From the NCBI GenBank assembly GCA_007922305.1, contig ML677348.1:23032667-23096666 (forward strand): a DNA stretch of 64,000 nucleotides, given 5' to 3'. Positions 12,796 through 25,931 of this stretch are shown here, piece after piece. Origin of the DNA: Dermatemys mawii. Its lineage: Eukaryota > Chordata > Testudines > Dermatemydidae. How positions within the stretch are numbered: the stretch's first letter is position 1; each line of letters starts with the position of its first letter. The position numbers were made by a program, and so were the translations under genes. The notes under the pieces were generated by a model, which ran no database searches, was not told the origin of the DNA, and worked only from the letters and a program-made list of their open reading frames with translations.

Positions 12796-15011
12796 GTAAG
12801 TGAATCTGATAAAAGAATGCTTGGCAATCTTGTTTTCTTAGTATTTTCCATAAAATGTTTCTAGGTGCCAAGCAATATTTGAGCACATTTTCTTTATAAA
12901 TACAAAATTAACCACAGTAGCGTATATACAAGAAATCAAACTGATTTAATAAAGTTAATAATTTTTGGATATGCGATGGTAACTAAAATGTTTCCAACCA
13001 AATTGTATGTCAGTGTTGCATGTGTGCAGTGTGGTAGAATATTAGAACATGTTCATTCACTTTTATAAATACAAGGGCAAACATAGGAATACTTTTTGTA
13101 AGAAAAGAAAGTGGATTAATTTAACAAAGCTGAAGGAGACTGGACGTCTCACTTAGTTATAATAAGGCATTCCCCTTTGTATTTCTTTTTCATTTCTATT
13201 TCACTAATTCAAATCCAGCCCAGGTCAGTAGCAATGGAAAATTGTCACTATTCAATGGTTATTCACTGGCCCTTATGAACTGCGTGGGGTGCTCTTAGTT
13301 TAGTTCCCGTGATCAGGTGTCCACAGCACAAAAACAGCACACAGGTGGGGCACCATTGTTGACAGTCTCAAAAGAGAGACTTCAATGAGAATGAGCATGA
13401 AGACTCACCTATTGCCTTACCTGCTAGAGAGGCTCCCTCTGAGTTGTGGCGAAGATGGGTTGGTAAGGGAAGCTTGCACAATGGTCACCCACTGGGTACC
13501 TCTTGTGGGGCAGACTGTGCAAAGTGCCCACCAGCTACAGTAAGTGATGTAAGTGGAGCTGAACTGAGCTGAGCTGTTCACAGAGAGCACTTGGGAACTC
13601 TCCAGGATACAGGAGCAATGTCATGGCATACAGTATAGTCTCTCCAAGCTGGTGGCCAGTTCTGGGGCTTGACACGTGGAGAGGGCAAATCTACGGCTCC
13701 ATCTCCCTGCCCTTTTAGAGCACCATGTTTTCCCTAGGAAGCAGTCCCTATACTCCCTTGATTGCAGGGACTGGAATTCTTCCTGGCCCTTGCATGGGCT
13801 GTGCAAACGAAAGGTGGACTCTTCCCACTGAGCATCTGCATAAGGGCAAGGCAGAATCTTGTGACTAAATCAGAGGACTTCAGTTCCTAGGGTCATCAGT
13901 CGACGCCTTTCACCAGCACCATGGAGAAAAAAAGAAAGTGAAGCAAGCAGAATTTTGCTCTGTGTTTGTACTGTGCCTAGCCCATTGTTTAAGCAAACAG
14001 ACTGGGTTTCAAAAACAATTAAAAGACTAACCTCACTCACCATATTTAAGTGCCAAATAACTAATTCAAATTAATCAGTGTTGGCTTGTAACTGGTTTTT
14101 CGCCCCACAAAAGTGCTCTAGTAATCTACATATAAACAAAGTGAAACATTGACAGTGTACACTCTGTCGTTTATACAGCCTCCAAAAATTTAAGTTTGCT
14201 CATTTAAATGTAAATGATGATAATTTTTTTCCTAAAAGTCACTTCATCCTGTGGTGTTTCACAGCCAAATGAGTATTCTGTGTGCTGTTAGGTTATCCTT
14301 CCCTTGCTCTAGCCTCTGTTCTATTATCTGGCAACAAGACAAAGTAGATAACCAGCAGAGGGTTTTCATCATGTTGTCATTTCATCGTGTTTCCCACTCT
14401 GTTTTGCTATGCTTCTGTATTACCAAAGAGAAATGAAATTATGCTAAGACTGGGTAGCATCTTCAAACCTGAGTGCCTGAAGTTAGGCTTCAATGTCCAT
14501 ATGGAGGAACCTAAACAAATGTGGCCTGATTTTCATCATCCATCAATTTGAGTCGGTGTCATGTAAAAATTCAGAGATGAGTCAAAGTGGCTGAGTTCAC
14601 ACCCCCTCAGAGTTGCACTAGAGTTTATGGTTTGTGTCTGAGGTCATGTCAGCAGTAGGGTTGCTCTCATCCAAAATATCACAGACTTTTCTTGTGGGAT
14701 TTCAGTTGAATCCAAGCAGGAAAATAGACCCCTTTGGTTTGTGAATCTGACCTGGACAGCAAATCCTAATGGCAGGGATTTGACTCTGAAACCATCAATC
14801 AAAATTGGAAATAGTGCCAATTCAGGGATCCAGTTTTCCCTAAAATATTTAATTATCCTCATCCCCAACCCCCTCCCAAAAAATTGCTATTCAGAATAAT
14901 TTTTAGTGCATAAAATTCATTATGGGGTTGATTGGGATGAATGGATAAAAATACAAAGCCTTGTGATCCAGTGTGATTTTTGTTTTGTTTGTTTGTTTTG
15001 TTTTTACTTAG
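12796..15011 (+). other. ENOX1 intron, 2216 bp
   Basis: The intron begins GTAAGT and ends TTACTTAG after a T-rich tract (TTTTGTTTGTTTGTTTTG) near 14980-15010. It is the shortest intron of the window. I recognise no mobile element in it. The 129-residue open frame that begins at 14906 is only the following exon read together with intron on both sides. Confidence 0.9.
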
Positions 15012-15218
15012 ATCTTCCACCTCCTTCCACAAGAGAGAGACCTCCTGGGTGTAAGACTGTGTTTGTTGGAGGTTTACCAGAAAATGCTACTGAGGAACTT
15101 ATTCAGGAAGTCTTTGAGCAGTGTGGAGATATTACAGCTATTCGGAAAAGCAAGAAGAATTTTTGTCACATTCGTTTTGCAGAGGAGTTTATGGTTGATA
15201 AAGCCATTTACCTTTCTG
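15012..15218 (+). CDS. ENOX1: ENOX1 internal exon: RNA-recognition-motif (RRM) core
   Basis: The exon is 207 nt, phase 1 at both ends, with acceptor CTTAG and donor GTACTT. It encodes about 68 residues from LPPPSTRERPPGCKT to DKAIYLS. The RRM is clear: the RNP2 strand TVFVGGLP near 15055-15079, the helix EELIQEVFEQCGDI, and an RNP1-like strand KKNFCHIRF near 15151-15177. This RNP1 departs from the usual K-G-F-G-F-V-x-F by having N-F-C-H-I-R-F, as in other ENOX proteins. Codons are intact and the match to vertebrate ENOX1 is nearly complete, as expected for a gene under purifying selection. Confidence 0.97.
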
Positions 15219-15639
15219 GTACTTTACATTCTTTAATGGATTTTCTGTGCTTCTCATTTGTGTTTTATGATGCTAATGTGTGCTTATTTTCTTAGCCTTT
15301 ATCTCAGCGAGTGTTGCTTGAGCTCAGCAGCTTTGGCTAGGAGTGGCAATGGTGCAATTCCGCATTTTCCTGTGCTCACCAAGACTAGAGTGGGATTTTG
15401 TTAATTTTACCTGCCCCAGAGTAATTTCCCACCATCCCTGACATTTATTTTCAGTTTTACGCAGGTTTATATGGGTTTTACTCATATATTGGAGTGGGGG
15501 AGTGGCGGGCCCTGGGCCAGGATTGCTGCTGTACTTCAGTGCCAGTTTCTGTGACAGGCACTGGCAGTTTCACTGGCATAATTTTATACATTCTGCAGTG
15601 TGGCCTGAAAGGATTCTACCTTCATAAACACACGATAGG

Positions 15640-15770
15640 TCTATTCTGATACCCATACTCATACAGAGTAACACTTTTCTCCACAAAAAGTCCCATTTAC
15701 ATTGATGGGAATATCTGTTCAATAAAGTACTACTCCTCATGAGTAAAGGTGTCAAAATCGGACCTAGTAT
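15640..15770. repeat. Old imperfect palindromic repeat (ACTCATGAGTA type)
   Basis: The piece has weak inverted arms, from CCATACTCATACAGAGTAAC to CTCATGAGTAAAGGTGTC, around a centre with TCCCATTTACATTGATGGGA. The same words occur at 22995-23100 and in the palindrome at 39772-39872. This looks like an ancient foldback MITE family of amniotes; the family name is unknown to me. Confidence 0.45.
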
Positions 15771-16744
15771 AGTGTTGGGAATGTTCCTCAAGATCTCCAC
15801 CAACTACCATTTTTTAAAACAAAGATCAGGTTTCATGCCTTTAAACTTGGGGGGAATATTAAGTTGTGATTTGGAAAAACCCCTTTGTTTTACTTTACAA
15901 AGAGGCAGCAACTCTTTCTTTAAAAAACATTTTTTTCTCCCAATTCCCTGTCTTTGGAGCGCAGAGAGGTGAAACCATTTTTTTAAGGAAATTTTAAAAG
16001 TGTTTTTTAAAGTTTCTCCAAATTTTTATCTTTGCCTTCCCTCCTTCCTTTTTTTACCCCATTTCTTCACTCCCACCCCCATCTCTTTTTCCCATCCCAC
16101 TCCAGTTTCAGTTTTCCTCCATCTCATCTCTCATTATTATTTTTGTGTTCATTTATTATAGTTTGAGTGGCACTTTACAGAAAAATGAAAGAAAGCCCAG
16201 GTCCCAGCTCAGAACAACTGATCTACGGAGGTGTTGGACACCTACTACTCATAGTACTCAACTTGTGGTTGATTTGTGTTTCTTAGGATGAGGGGCTAAA
16301 TTGGACATAATCCCCCCACCCAAAAAATGAACAACACAGAACAAAGAGTGAGGAGGACAGTGGGTTGGGAGTGAGGGATAGAGAAAAAGAAACGAGTGAG
16401 TATTACTGCCGTAATCAGCTAACTTGTGCTGTCAGCCCTGATTTCCATGGAATTCTGCAGTAAAGTCAGGGCCTTAACTGTTTTCCAGCACTGCAGAGAA
16501 GACAGATCATGCACTAGAGGCAGGTTTTAATTGTACTGAATGACTGTGTTTTTCTAACCAATCTTTATAGTGTTTTGAAACATAATGCATTTGGAAACGG
16601 TAGAAGAAAAGCATACAGTTAAAGCAATTTCCCAAGCCTATTATTCACCAAAGAGACTTACAAAGAGAAGGTATAATTTATTATAACTTCAGTATACTTG
16701 TTATATGAGGGAAAACCATGCCTTTGATAATGATGAGTTAGTCT

Positions 16745-16795
16745 GTCTAATCGGTTTTATCTGTCTATCCAATCTAATCTAATCTATCTAGGTAT
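16745..16795. repeat. TCTA-rich simple repeat
   Basis: Imperfect repeats of TCTA/TCTAA (CTGTCTATCCAATCTAATC then TAATCTATCTAGG) form a short degenerate microsatellite. Confidence 0.7.
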
Positions 16796-17116
16796 TTATC
16801 CCATGCTTAGTTCCATAGTACCTTATGCAATTATAAAATCCATTAAGCAATCTAATCGCTAGTTCTTTCCCTTCTAACTCCAAATGGATGTTTGGGGGGT
16901 TGGGAGGAGGCATTATGATGCATTTTGATGGCAGGACTGCTGAGCTGGAGAAGCATACATTCTGCTCTGAAGGTTGTGCAGTTTGCTGCCATTCTGATCT
17001 GTTGTGGAAGTGAATTCCAAATAGCCATGACCAGCTGATGAGAAAGTTCTGCTTCCTGCCCTCATATGTTTCACCCTCATGACTGGGATGGTTCCATAGC
17101 TTGTGAAACTCTACAC

Positions 17117-17883
17117 CAGGGATGGGCAAACTTTTTGGCCCGAGGGCCACATTGGGGTTAGAAAATTGTGCGGAGGGCCGGGTAGGGAAGCCTGACCCCA
17201 CCCCTTATCCAACCCCCACCCACTTCCCGCCCCCTGACTGCCCCCCTCAGAACCCCTGAGCCATCCAACCCCCCCACTCCTTGTCCCCTGATCACCCCCT
17301 CCGAAGACCCCACACACGCTAACTGCTGCCCCAGAACCCCCGCATCTAATCCCCCCCATTTGTTCCCTGACTGCCCCCTTCCAAGATCCTCCCACCCTAA
17401 CCACCACCCCCTGGGACCCTACCCCCCCATCTAATCCCCCCTCTTTGTTCCCTGACTACTCCCTCCTGATATCCCCCCACCACGTAACCCCCCCCCCACA
17501 CACACATAGCTTACCTTAATCAGCCGAGTTCTCCTGGACCTGGCCCCTGGCCAGAGAGCATGGGGCCAAGCGGCTCCCCGTGCTCCACCCAGCCCCGGCC
17601 CCTGCCAGGGAGCGTGGAGTGGGCCTGGTCCGGGAGCCTGGGGCCCCACAGCTCCCGCACTCCATCCAGCCCCCTGCCGGAGAGTGCAGGGCCGAGTGGC
17701 TACCCGTGCACGACACAGCCCCCGGCCCCGGAGCGCGGGGCAGGCGCGGCCGGGAGCGCAGGGACCCGCAGCAGGCCGGCCCGGCCCTTGGGCCAGGAAA
17801 GTGGGGCCTCTGGACCCACGCCCCGGCCCCAGCTCTCGGGCCAGATGAAAACGGCCGGTGGGCCACATGTTTGCCCACCCCTG
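17117..17883. mobile_element. Non-autonomous hAT transposon, GC-rich, complete with target duplication
   Basis: The element is 767 bp. Its ends are inverted copies: CAGGGATGGGCAAAC on the left and GTTTGCCCACCCCTG on the right. An exact 8-bp direct repeat CTCTACAC lies at 17109-17116 and 17884-17891. An 8-bp duplication and CA-G-GGTGGGCAAAC-type ends are hAT features. The interior is unlike its surroundings: C-rich then strongly GC-rich with many CpGs (about 17520-17850), and no transposase. A second member lies at 36480-37268 in the opposite orientation. Long open frames here on both strands come from the GC bias. Confidence 0.9.
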
Positions 17884-19789
17884 CTCTACACAGTCATGGA
17901 CACAAATAGCGGGACAATATATTAGGTTGCCAGGGCCTGGCCCTGTGGAGAACTTTCAAGATTATGGGCAAAACCTTGAATATGAGTTATATCTGCTAAT
18001 GTGTCCCCATTTCTGCCCAGTGCTGAGTATCCAGGCAATGTATAGTCATTTTTAAGCTCCCACTGGATGCTCATGCCCCTAGGCTCTCTCTTTTGGGCAT
18101 CGGAGTCCAAGTGTGTCTTTCCCTGTATTCAGGGCATTCAATGGCCAGCTCCCTGCTCAGTAACACCCAATCACAAAAGGTAAGTCTTGGAGCATATACT
18201 AGATGTGTAACATGGAAAGGCTGGTTTTTATTTTTACAGCATAGTAATTGATTTTTCCTGGTGCTGCTCGTTTAAAGTTAGGCTCCTGGAGAGTGACCAA
18301 AATCCCTTCCTCTGTCTGTGTGTGAGAAACAGAGATTTAAAATGACACATCCTGCATGCAGTTAATGCTAGCTGCTGTTCCAAGCACCTAGGTGGGAAGA
18401 GATTGTGTGAGTGAAATTCATTGCCCTTCCAGGAGGAGCTCTGAAAAGGGCGTATTATCTGTTCAAATATCTGTGAACACTATTAAGAGCATAAAATAAT
18501 GGAAGATAGCAGGCATTCAGATGTCTCTACAACTCACTGCTGCAATGCTGACTGCTTTGCAGGGGGCTCTATAAACAGAGCAGAGTCTCATAGACACACA
18601 AACATACCACCTCGTATATGGTCATGCCAGCCACACACCTATCTGAATTTTTGATGTCAATCCAGGTAGTGCTGAGGTGCTAAAATCAAGTGTACTGTCC
18701 CAATAGTCCATTTAAGGACTGCCGAAGTGCACTGTGACTAAGGAGGGCTGCTGTGACATTTTGAAATAGTAGGACTAGTTTTGACATTACGACATGGATG
18801 CTCATGAAACCCCTTTGGCTGGTTGCCCAGTGGCAGCCAGAGCGGCCGAACAGTCAATCTGATTTTCAGTCATTCATGCATGCACTCAAAACTGGCTGCC
18901 CTAAAAAGGCCCTTTGAAAATTCTCTTGTGAAGGACACCAAATCTAGGGTGGAAACAGATATTCCTGGCTCCCTGTGCTGTGCTCAAACTGCACCTTCTT
19001 CTCTACACCTTTCTCTCTGCTTCCAAAAGATAGGGCTGCTCTGATAAAATTCAGTTTCCCTATCTCACACTCCAGGTTTTCATTGGATTAGGGTGTAGCC
19101 ACCTTTATGCCAGACCACCCCCCCAATTTGCTCCTTTGTCATTGTGAGTGGGCAGATTTTGGACATATGTAAGAATCAAACTCTCTGAAGGGGTCCAAGA
19201 GGAAGACTCTTATACATTTCAATACCCAATCTGCTCATAACAATAGAGGAGACAAGCAGAGCAGAGAGAGAGCATTCACAAGGTCATTCAGAGTGAAAAA
19301 CACAACTCAGCTGAGAGATCTAATTTTAGGCTCATGACCTTGGGCACTTCGGCAGTGTCCCTCAAACACAACTGATAAAGTTCTTTGGGTTTACAAAATT
19401 AGTTAGTTGATAAATACATGTTGGGTGTCAAATGATTTGTCTGACATTTGTCACGGTTACAGAGCTAGCTGCATCGCAGACCTCTTCTCTTGCCTTTCTG
19501 AGTGCACCCCCTGCTGGTAGGAGGCCTCATACCTCTATCTCCCTGGAGTGAAATCACACCATCCTCACACTTGCAGACCAGGTCCTTCATTACAACACCT
19601 TGGGAATCCTCACCCCCAACAGGTCTAAGTGGGTTCGAGTACCTGTGGTTCTTCCTTTAGAAATCATGTGGCGAGTGGAGAGTACAGTGACACCAGATGG
19701 CTTTCTTGAACCAAAGTATTGTTTAATCTTAACTGTGGGAAAATGGCAAAGTATAGGAGAAGAGTTTAAAACACTGACTATCTCTCCAC

Positions 19790-20067
19790 ATTTATCTCTC
19801 CTAAAGACTTAGGCAGACCCTGCTCCCTGCCCCCTTACTGCGCTGCCTGGAACACCGGTGGCTGGCGGCACGGCTGCACCAGGACAGGCAGCCACGTACC
19901 ACGTAACGAAGCCACCAGGACAGACCGCGGCTCTGGGAGCTCGCAGCCCTGCTGCCCAAAGCATTGTGCTGGCAGCGGCATGGTGTACTGAGACTGTGGG
20001 GGTGGGGGCCAGGCAGGAGGGACCCTGTGCCAGATGTGACCTGCAGGCTGTAGTTTGCCTACCCCTG
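19790..20067. mobile_element. Fragment of a GC-rich hAT-type element
   Basis: A GC-rich block ends with TGTAGTTTGCCTACCCCTG, close to the right terminus of the hAT elements at 17117-17883 and 36480-37268 (GTTTGCCCACCCCTG). The left terminus is missing and no target duplication can be seen, so it is a truncated relative; the left limit is approximate. Confidence 0.5.
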
Positions 20068-20399
20068 GCCTAACCAGAGCCAGTGGGAAGCTCAGCTACC
20101 CAGCATGCAAAGGATCCAGAGGCCCCTATTGAGCTGTTCCCATTCCCCTCATACCCTCATGAGCAGAGCTCTTGCAAGAATTGGCATAGTGGGATTTGTG
20201 CAATCCTTCTGCAAAGTGGCAAATTCTATCTATTTTTCAGTGTCTCCTGTGATTGTACTGTTTACAGCTTTCTGCACTCTCTAAGATTTCCCCCGAAGCA
20301 CTGGTTAAGAACTAGGAGGATTAGTTTAAGATTTTCTTTCAGTCAGTAATGTATAACTTGAGAAAGGATTGTGATAGTCCTCAGTATATCCGGGGCTTT

Positions 20400-21440
20400 G
20401 TTACCTCCTGTGGTGACTGGGTATCAGCTCCATAACACCACTTGCTTTTCAGCCTCTCAAGCATTCCCCTCTGGGCTATACCCAAACTGAGAAGAAGTGC
20501 AGCCCAGTTCCCGAGTCCCCTTGTGAAATCCAGCCCCTGCCACTGGCTGCTCACAGAAATCCATGATCCTCTGCCCCAACAGGACCAGCGTGACCCAGTT
20601 TACCAGTTTTACCCTAAATCACTTCTCTTGTAGAACGCACCACACTTGTGAGCACTTATAATAAAACGAAAGAAGGTATATTTAAAAAAGAATGCAGGTT
20701 CCACTAGAAACAAGAGAGGGTGATGGAAACAATGCAAAACAAAATCATAAAATGTGAATAGGGCCCATCCTTCTTAATAGTTACCTTCCTCTCTGATACA
20801 GTAGATTTTCTCCCCGAAGTTCAGTCTGTTGCAGAGCTGGTTGGCTTCACAGGAACCATGGTCCAATCTTTCATGAAACAGCCCTGTTCAACGAGATGTC
20901 TCTGCTCACTCCCCAAGTTGGGATGGAATATACCAAAATAGTCTTTTGTCTTTATTCACAGATAGGGTGATACCCTGTCTGTTGTAATGTTCCTTTTTAC
21001 CTTCAAGTTCTCTTTGATGGTTTTCTATTGACTTTTCTGAGATGGGGCCAGGGTAGACACTTGAACAATACATTACATAATTGGCCAGCCAGGGAAAGGT
21101 GGCAACTCCTCAGCTGTGCCATTACCAGAACATAAACTCCCCTGGTTACTCACTTTCACTCCAAGACCGTAAGGGCAAAATTTTTAGTACAGTCATATTA
21201 TTCCATAAACATTACTTGTACACGCATCTCTCACAATGATCACAAGTATTGATAAGTTACAAGCTTTCAATAGAGACCTCCTATGCAACCCTTCATATAA
21301 AGATATCATGAAAGTGATATGTTGGGCTGGTGAGTTTGTCAGGTCTGAGACGGGAGCTGCTTTATAAAGAACAGTGAACCCTTTGCCCATTGTCACCAAT
21401 AGGTATCTGTACAGCATCCCAAGGATTCTTAGCAAAATAG
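20400..21440 (+). repeat. LTR-like interspersed repeat, copy 1
   Basis: The stretch aligns by eye with 34838-35975. Shared landmarks in the same order are: GGGTATCAGCTCC and ACACCACTTG; CTGGCTGCTCACAGAAAT; TTGTGAGCACTTATA followed by AAAACGAAAGAA; a middle with CAGTCTGTTGCAGAG; and TATCTGTACAGCATC at the end. A kilobase-scale repeat with no ORF and with TG and CA near its limits suggests a solo LTR of an endogenous retroelement, but I could not find a target duplication. It could be another kind of repeat. Confidence 0.55.
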
Positions 21441-22367
21441 GACCTATCTTAACAGCTCAGCTAGTGCTGTTGTGCAGGTATTGTGTCAGCAGATTACCTT
21501 TCTTCGTTTAGCCTCCAGAGGTTCCAGTGAAAATCAGGGCCTCATTGTGCATGGTTACTATATTAAAGAGCTTACAATCTGTTAGTTTTAGCAGGTGCAG
21601 CATAGACCCACCTCAGAATACAGAAAACATTACTGAAGAGACATAAGCACCTTTTATACATTGTCTACCACAAGATTTCTGCTTCTGATAAACCACTGTA
21701 CTCCATTACAATCATTTTCAGACAAAATATTGAGTATAAATGCAGTTCTTCTTAGACTGAATTTGATCATCTATTTATATCTGCTCCCATGCTGTTAGCA
21801 TATTATGTTTGTGACTATAAAAGGTCAAAACCTGAGGTCCAGCTTCAATGCAAAGTGAGATGCATTCTCCCTGGGGCAGGCAATTTCTATAACACAATTT
21901 GCTCATTTATCTCTGGCAGGGATTTTAAAGGATTTCAATCTTTTGCCCAAATCTTCTGAACCAGAACTAAGCCTGATCCAAACACTCCCAGGGTTAGTGG
22001 GGTTCAAAATCCAAACTGAGTCTAGCTGTGCAGTTTTGCAAGTAACCTCGGTGCTTAGAAAGGTTTGGAATCTCAAACTGGAACACCCCAAAGTTTGAGG
22101 GTGTTCTAAACATGGATCCAAATTTTCTTGGGTGAGTCTGTCGCATCTGTTGAGCTATTATGGTGATGTATGCTTTAGAAATATAGAAGGCTGGACGTGT
22201 AGGTGGATATGTATGTAAATGACAATGAAAAGTTTGATATGAGATGGGAGTTAGGAGATCTTTATCTAGGTGGCTAGATAAAGCAAATGAACTTTTGATT
22301 TTCTCCCCCAACTACCTACAAAGTATATTTAAATAAAAACTGCAACAGTTCTGCTTGTTGCTTTCAG

Positions 22368-22601
22368 GTTACCGCATGAGATTAGGATCTAGCACAGACA
22401 AAAAGGATTCAGGTCGCCTTCATGTTGATTTCGCTCAGGCAAGAGATGACTTTTATGAATGGGAATGCAAACAAAGAATGCTGGCCAGAGAAGAACGTCA
22501 TAGGCGCAAAATGGAAGAAGACAGACTACGACCTCCCTCTCCTCCTGCAATAATGCATTATTCTGAACACGAAGCTACTTTGCTGGCTGAAAAATTGAAA
22601 G
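22368..22601 (+). CDS. ENOX1: ENOX1 internal exon: RRM end and charged helix
   Basis: The exon is 234 nt, phase 1 at both ends, with acceptor TTTCAG and donor GTAATG. It encodes about 77 residues. It starts GYRMRLGSSTDKKDSGR, carries the last RRM strand LHVDFAQARDD, then a strongly charged segment ECKQRMLAREERHRRKMEED, the phrase RPPSPPAIMHYSEHEA, and ends LLAEKLK. The charged part is probably helical. MMHYS-type differences from ENOX2 and the IMHYSEHEA wording support ENOX1. No stop or frameshift is seen. Confidence 0.97.
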
Positions 22602-22994
22602 GTAATGGACTTTTTTTCCCCACTGTATTATATTCTAAGAGCAGAAGCCACCCAGATGTAAGAACACTGATAAAGCCAATCTCATCATAATAGTGCTTGT
22701 GATGTCTCTCTAATATGCTCTTTTATTTGCCCTCTTCCTTCATCCCTCCGCTACTGGTGTTGCCACCATTATAAAATATACATACCTTTCAATGTGTGTC
22801 TCTCTGGCATTTTTATTTTAACAATTTAATTTAAACATTCAGAAGTCTTTTGAATGTTTTTTCTTTCTGCTTTTTTACACCAAGGTATATAGTACATGAG
22901 CAGGGAATCCACCCTAAACATATGAGATCCATCCTAGATAAGGGGAGTCTTTCATGTGACATAATTATCCATTTTGGAGAAGGCACTCTTAATG

Positions 22995-23100
22995 TCAAAA
23001 TCTCTTACATACATTGTTCACATGTAGGGACCAACTCTACAGCCCTTACTCGTGTTGAGTAGTACTGGGCTTACACTGAACTCAACTATTGAACTACTTA
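22995..23100. repeat. Old repeat of the ACTCGTGTTGAGTAGTAC type
   Basis: The words TACAGCCCTTACTCGTGTTG, then GAGTAGTACTGGGCTTACAC, resemble the old palindromic repeat also seen at 15640-15770. It is short and degraded. Confidence 0.4.
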
Positions 23101-25931
23101 TGTGAGTATACTGCTCTGTGTAAGTTCTCAGACTGCTTTCATCACTGAGTGCCTGTCAGTAGTTAATTAAGTGCTGCGACTAATGTCTGTCACGTAGAGT
23201 TCATTCTTACATCCTCTCCCCAGGGGAAGAAGAGTGTGTGCTGTGTAGTTGTTTGGTTTTTATTTTTGTAGGGTTTGTTTGTTTGTTTGAATATACATGT
23301 GCTGAGTAAGTACTAGTCAAGGTCAGACTTGAAGATTTGGACCCATAATAATTAGTTAACATGTGAATCGTCGTAAAGATATATAGTACATGTTTAAAAG
23401 CAAATGGTTCCTCTCGCCTCTTGATTTCTTTTCCATTAGGCTACTAGCAACAGGGCTTGGCATACTTTCCCCAGGGCAGAGACCAGAAATGTTAACTCCA
23501 TTGCATGCCAGCTCACAAGAAAATATGATTCTTGCCACCATCTTATTTTCATTGTAAAGATCCAGATTAGGCTTGTAATGTCTTGCTGTGAGCAGACTGG
23601 CATACTGTGCTAACTATGAAACACACATTTGGAAAGCAGGATAAGAATAGCATCTTTGGAGCGTGTAGCAGAGATGCACCCTACTGTCTCTGGGAGCATA
23701 GTGCTAGCCATACAGATCTGTATCACAGGTGGATCATGGATACAAATCTAATTCATGTCTGGAATTGAATGCAGATAACTAGGAAATCACAATGATAGGT
23801 GGCATGGTTAAAAGTCACACACACAAAACAAAGTCAGGCAGTGTATATGGTAAGGTTCCAACAGCATTGTTTAGCCTGACAACATGTGGGCTAGATGATG
23901 TGTGGCCTGTACAAGTGTGGGTGAGGGAGGAGGAGAGCTCACAAGCCTCTCCTCCTTCCATGTCCCTGCAGGTATTCTCCTCTGCTGAACAAGTAGTGAA
24001 TGGCACCACCTGGGTCAGCTGAAGTAAACACACAGAGTTGGGTTTCATCATTATACCGAAGATACTGATGTCCAATCTCACTCACTAACCCTTCTCAAGG
24101 ACTCATAGACACTGTGCACAAGAGGGCAGAGGAATAGAATGCTGTGGTACCCCACATGAGAGAGAGCCTCTGAGACAAATAATACATTGGCTAGTACTAC
24201 CCTGTGACTTCTTAAAAACAGAGGAATGGAGCAGCACAAGAGAAACATCATCTATCCCTGCTAGAGACTATGGACGCATCACTAGAGCCTCACAATCTAT
24301 GAATGGTATTGAAGGCAGCTGGCAGAACTAAAATCAGTCTGGATGCTTGATCTTCATCCTAATCCAAGAACATTAGCTATCGAAGTTTCCATAGGGTATC
24401 AAGGCTGGAATCAAGGTTAACTGGGACCAAAGAAATCATAGGCTCAGGATGTTACCAGATTTGCTTTGCCCTGATAGTCTTAACAATTTTTCCCATAAAA
24501 GAGAAGCTCAAAATGAGTCTGTTAGGGAAGATCATCCTCCATGAAAGATGGACTGTCGAGCAGAGATCTCCCAATCGCTTTTGTAAGGACAGCTGTTACC
24601 CTGCCCTCCCAAAGCAAAGCACTGACACCATCAGTCATGAACCCAGCGCTTCTACACTAACCTTCATCACACAAGGGTTACAACTGCTGCAGCAGCTCTA
24701 GAGCCTCGCCAAACAATATTGGCTAAAATTCAAGCAAAGAAATGTAACATCTGTCTCCCCTCCTCTCTCCCCCCGCTCAGATACTGCTCTGCAAATACAG
24801 AGGCAGACAGTTTGGTCTGTATCCAAGCATTTTTCTATCATCAAAGTACCCCTGGAAATTCCTGACCACAAGGAAAATCTGACTTGATGATTGAGTGGAG
24901 ACAACCTGAATTCACCAGACTGTCCACAGCCCAGGCTAGTTTTGCTGCTTAGGTATTTGTAGATTCTATAATGGAGGTTACAAAAATCTTTCCTTGTCTT
25001 ATGCACAGCCACAGCATAAGACATCAACAAATCATTGTATTCTGCCAAACTTGGCATAAAAACTCTACTTCCATGATTCAAAACATCTTCCCACTCATTT
25101 CATGTGTTGCAGTTTTTCCGGTGTAACTGATGACCACAGAGGAAATCTGGTTAAAGGGTATAAAAGTTACTGTGTGATTGGCTCATTATAAAATCCCATC
25201 AGGCAAGGAGAGAAAGTGGTCTGTTTGGCTAAATAGTATTCTCCCTCTGTGCCCTCTTGAAGTACGTTAGTTCCATTAGCGTCTGAACTTGGACTGTTAA
25301 AACAGATCAGAAGGGGCAATGACCAGTCTGTGACAAGGGTACCACTTCCACATACCCATACACACAGTCTCAAAGCCCTCCTTGAACACAAGATCCAGAC
25401 GTTGGCCAGATTCAAGAGTTATAAGGAATCAACTAGAATACTCCTCTGGTAAAACGGATCTGAGGGGGTTAGGCCTTCATCCAGCAGTGGACTGAAAATG
25501 GCTGATTAAAGAAAAACAAAGTGAATTCCTCTATGACATCTTGATCTAACCAAAAATAATTATCTGCATGGACATTAATCAGCATCAGGGACTCTTTCAC
25601 TACCAGGAGTCACAGTCAGCTCAGTCGCAGACCATCATGGTTGGTGGAGCAAAGAGGGTTTTTGTACAAGTCCCCTCTTAATCCGACCTGGAACTCACAT
25701 GCAAAAGAGAGAGTCAACTGGAACTAGTTTTGGAATGATAGGCCACCTACATTTAAGGCCAGGTACAAATATGATGGCAATGCTACTTCCTGATTCTCCT
25801 TTGTTTTATGCTGAACAGAATACCCAATTGGAGACAACTGCCAGCACAGGCTTTATAGAGTCATCTAAACAGGTTTCAATCAGAGGCCTCATCCTCATTC
25901 AGTCATGGTTGTTTGGAACTTTATTAGCCAT

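Larger units (their letters stand above)
15219..22367 (+). other. ENOX1 intron, 7149 bp
   Basis: The intron begins GTACTT and ends TGCTTTCAG. It contains an old palindromic repeat (15640-15770), a short TCTA-rich tract (16745-16795), a complete GC-rich hAT element (17117-17883), a related hAT fragment (about 19790-20067) and an LTR-like repeat (about 20400-21440). I recognise nothing in 15770-16745, 17890-19790 or 21440-22367. The piece around 19440-19660, which opens TGTCACGG, could be part of another LTR but I could not find its other end. Confidence 0.9.

Noticed and set aside
14906..15295. 129-residue frame beginning with ATG upstream of the RRM exon
   Set aside because: Only 15012-15218 is exon; the rest is intron, and the splice sites and phase fit ENOX1 exactly.
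17431..17925. Overlapping 109-145 residue open frames on both strands
   Set aside because: They lie inside a GC-rich non-autonomous hAT element where stops are rare by composition; no domain is seen.
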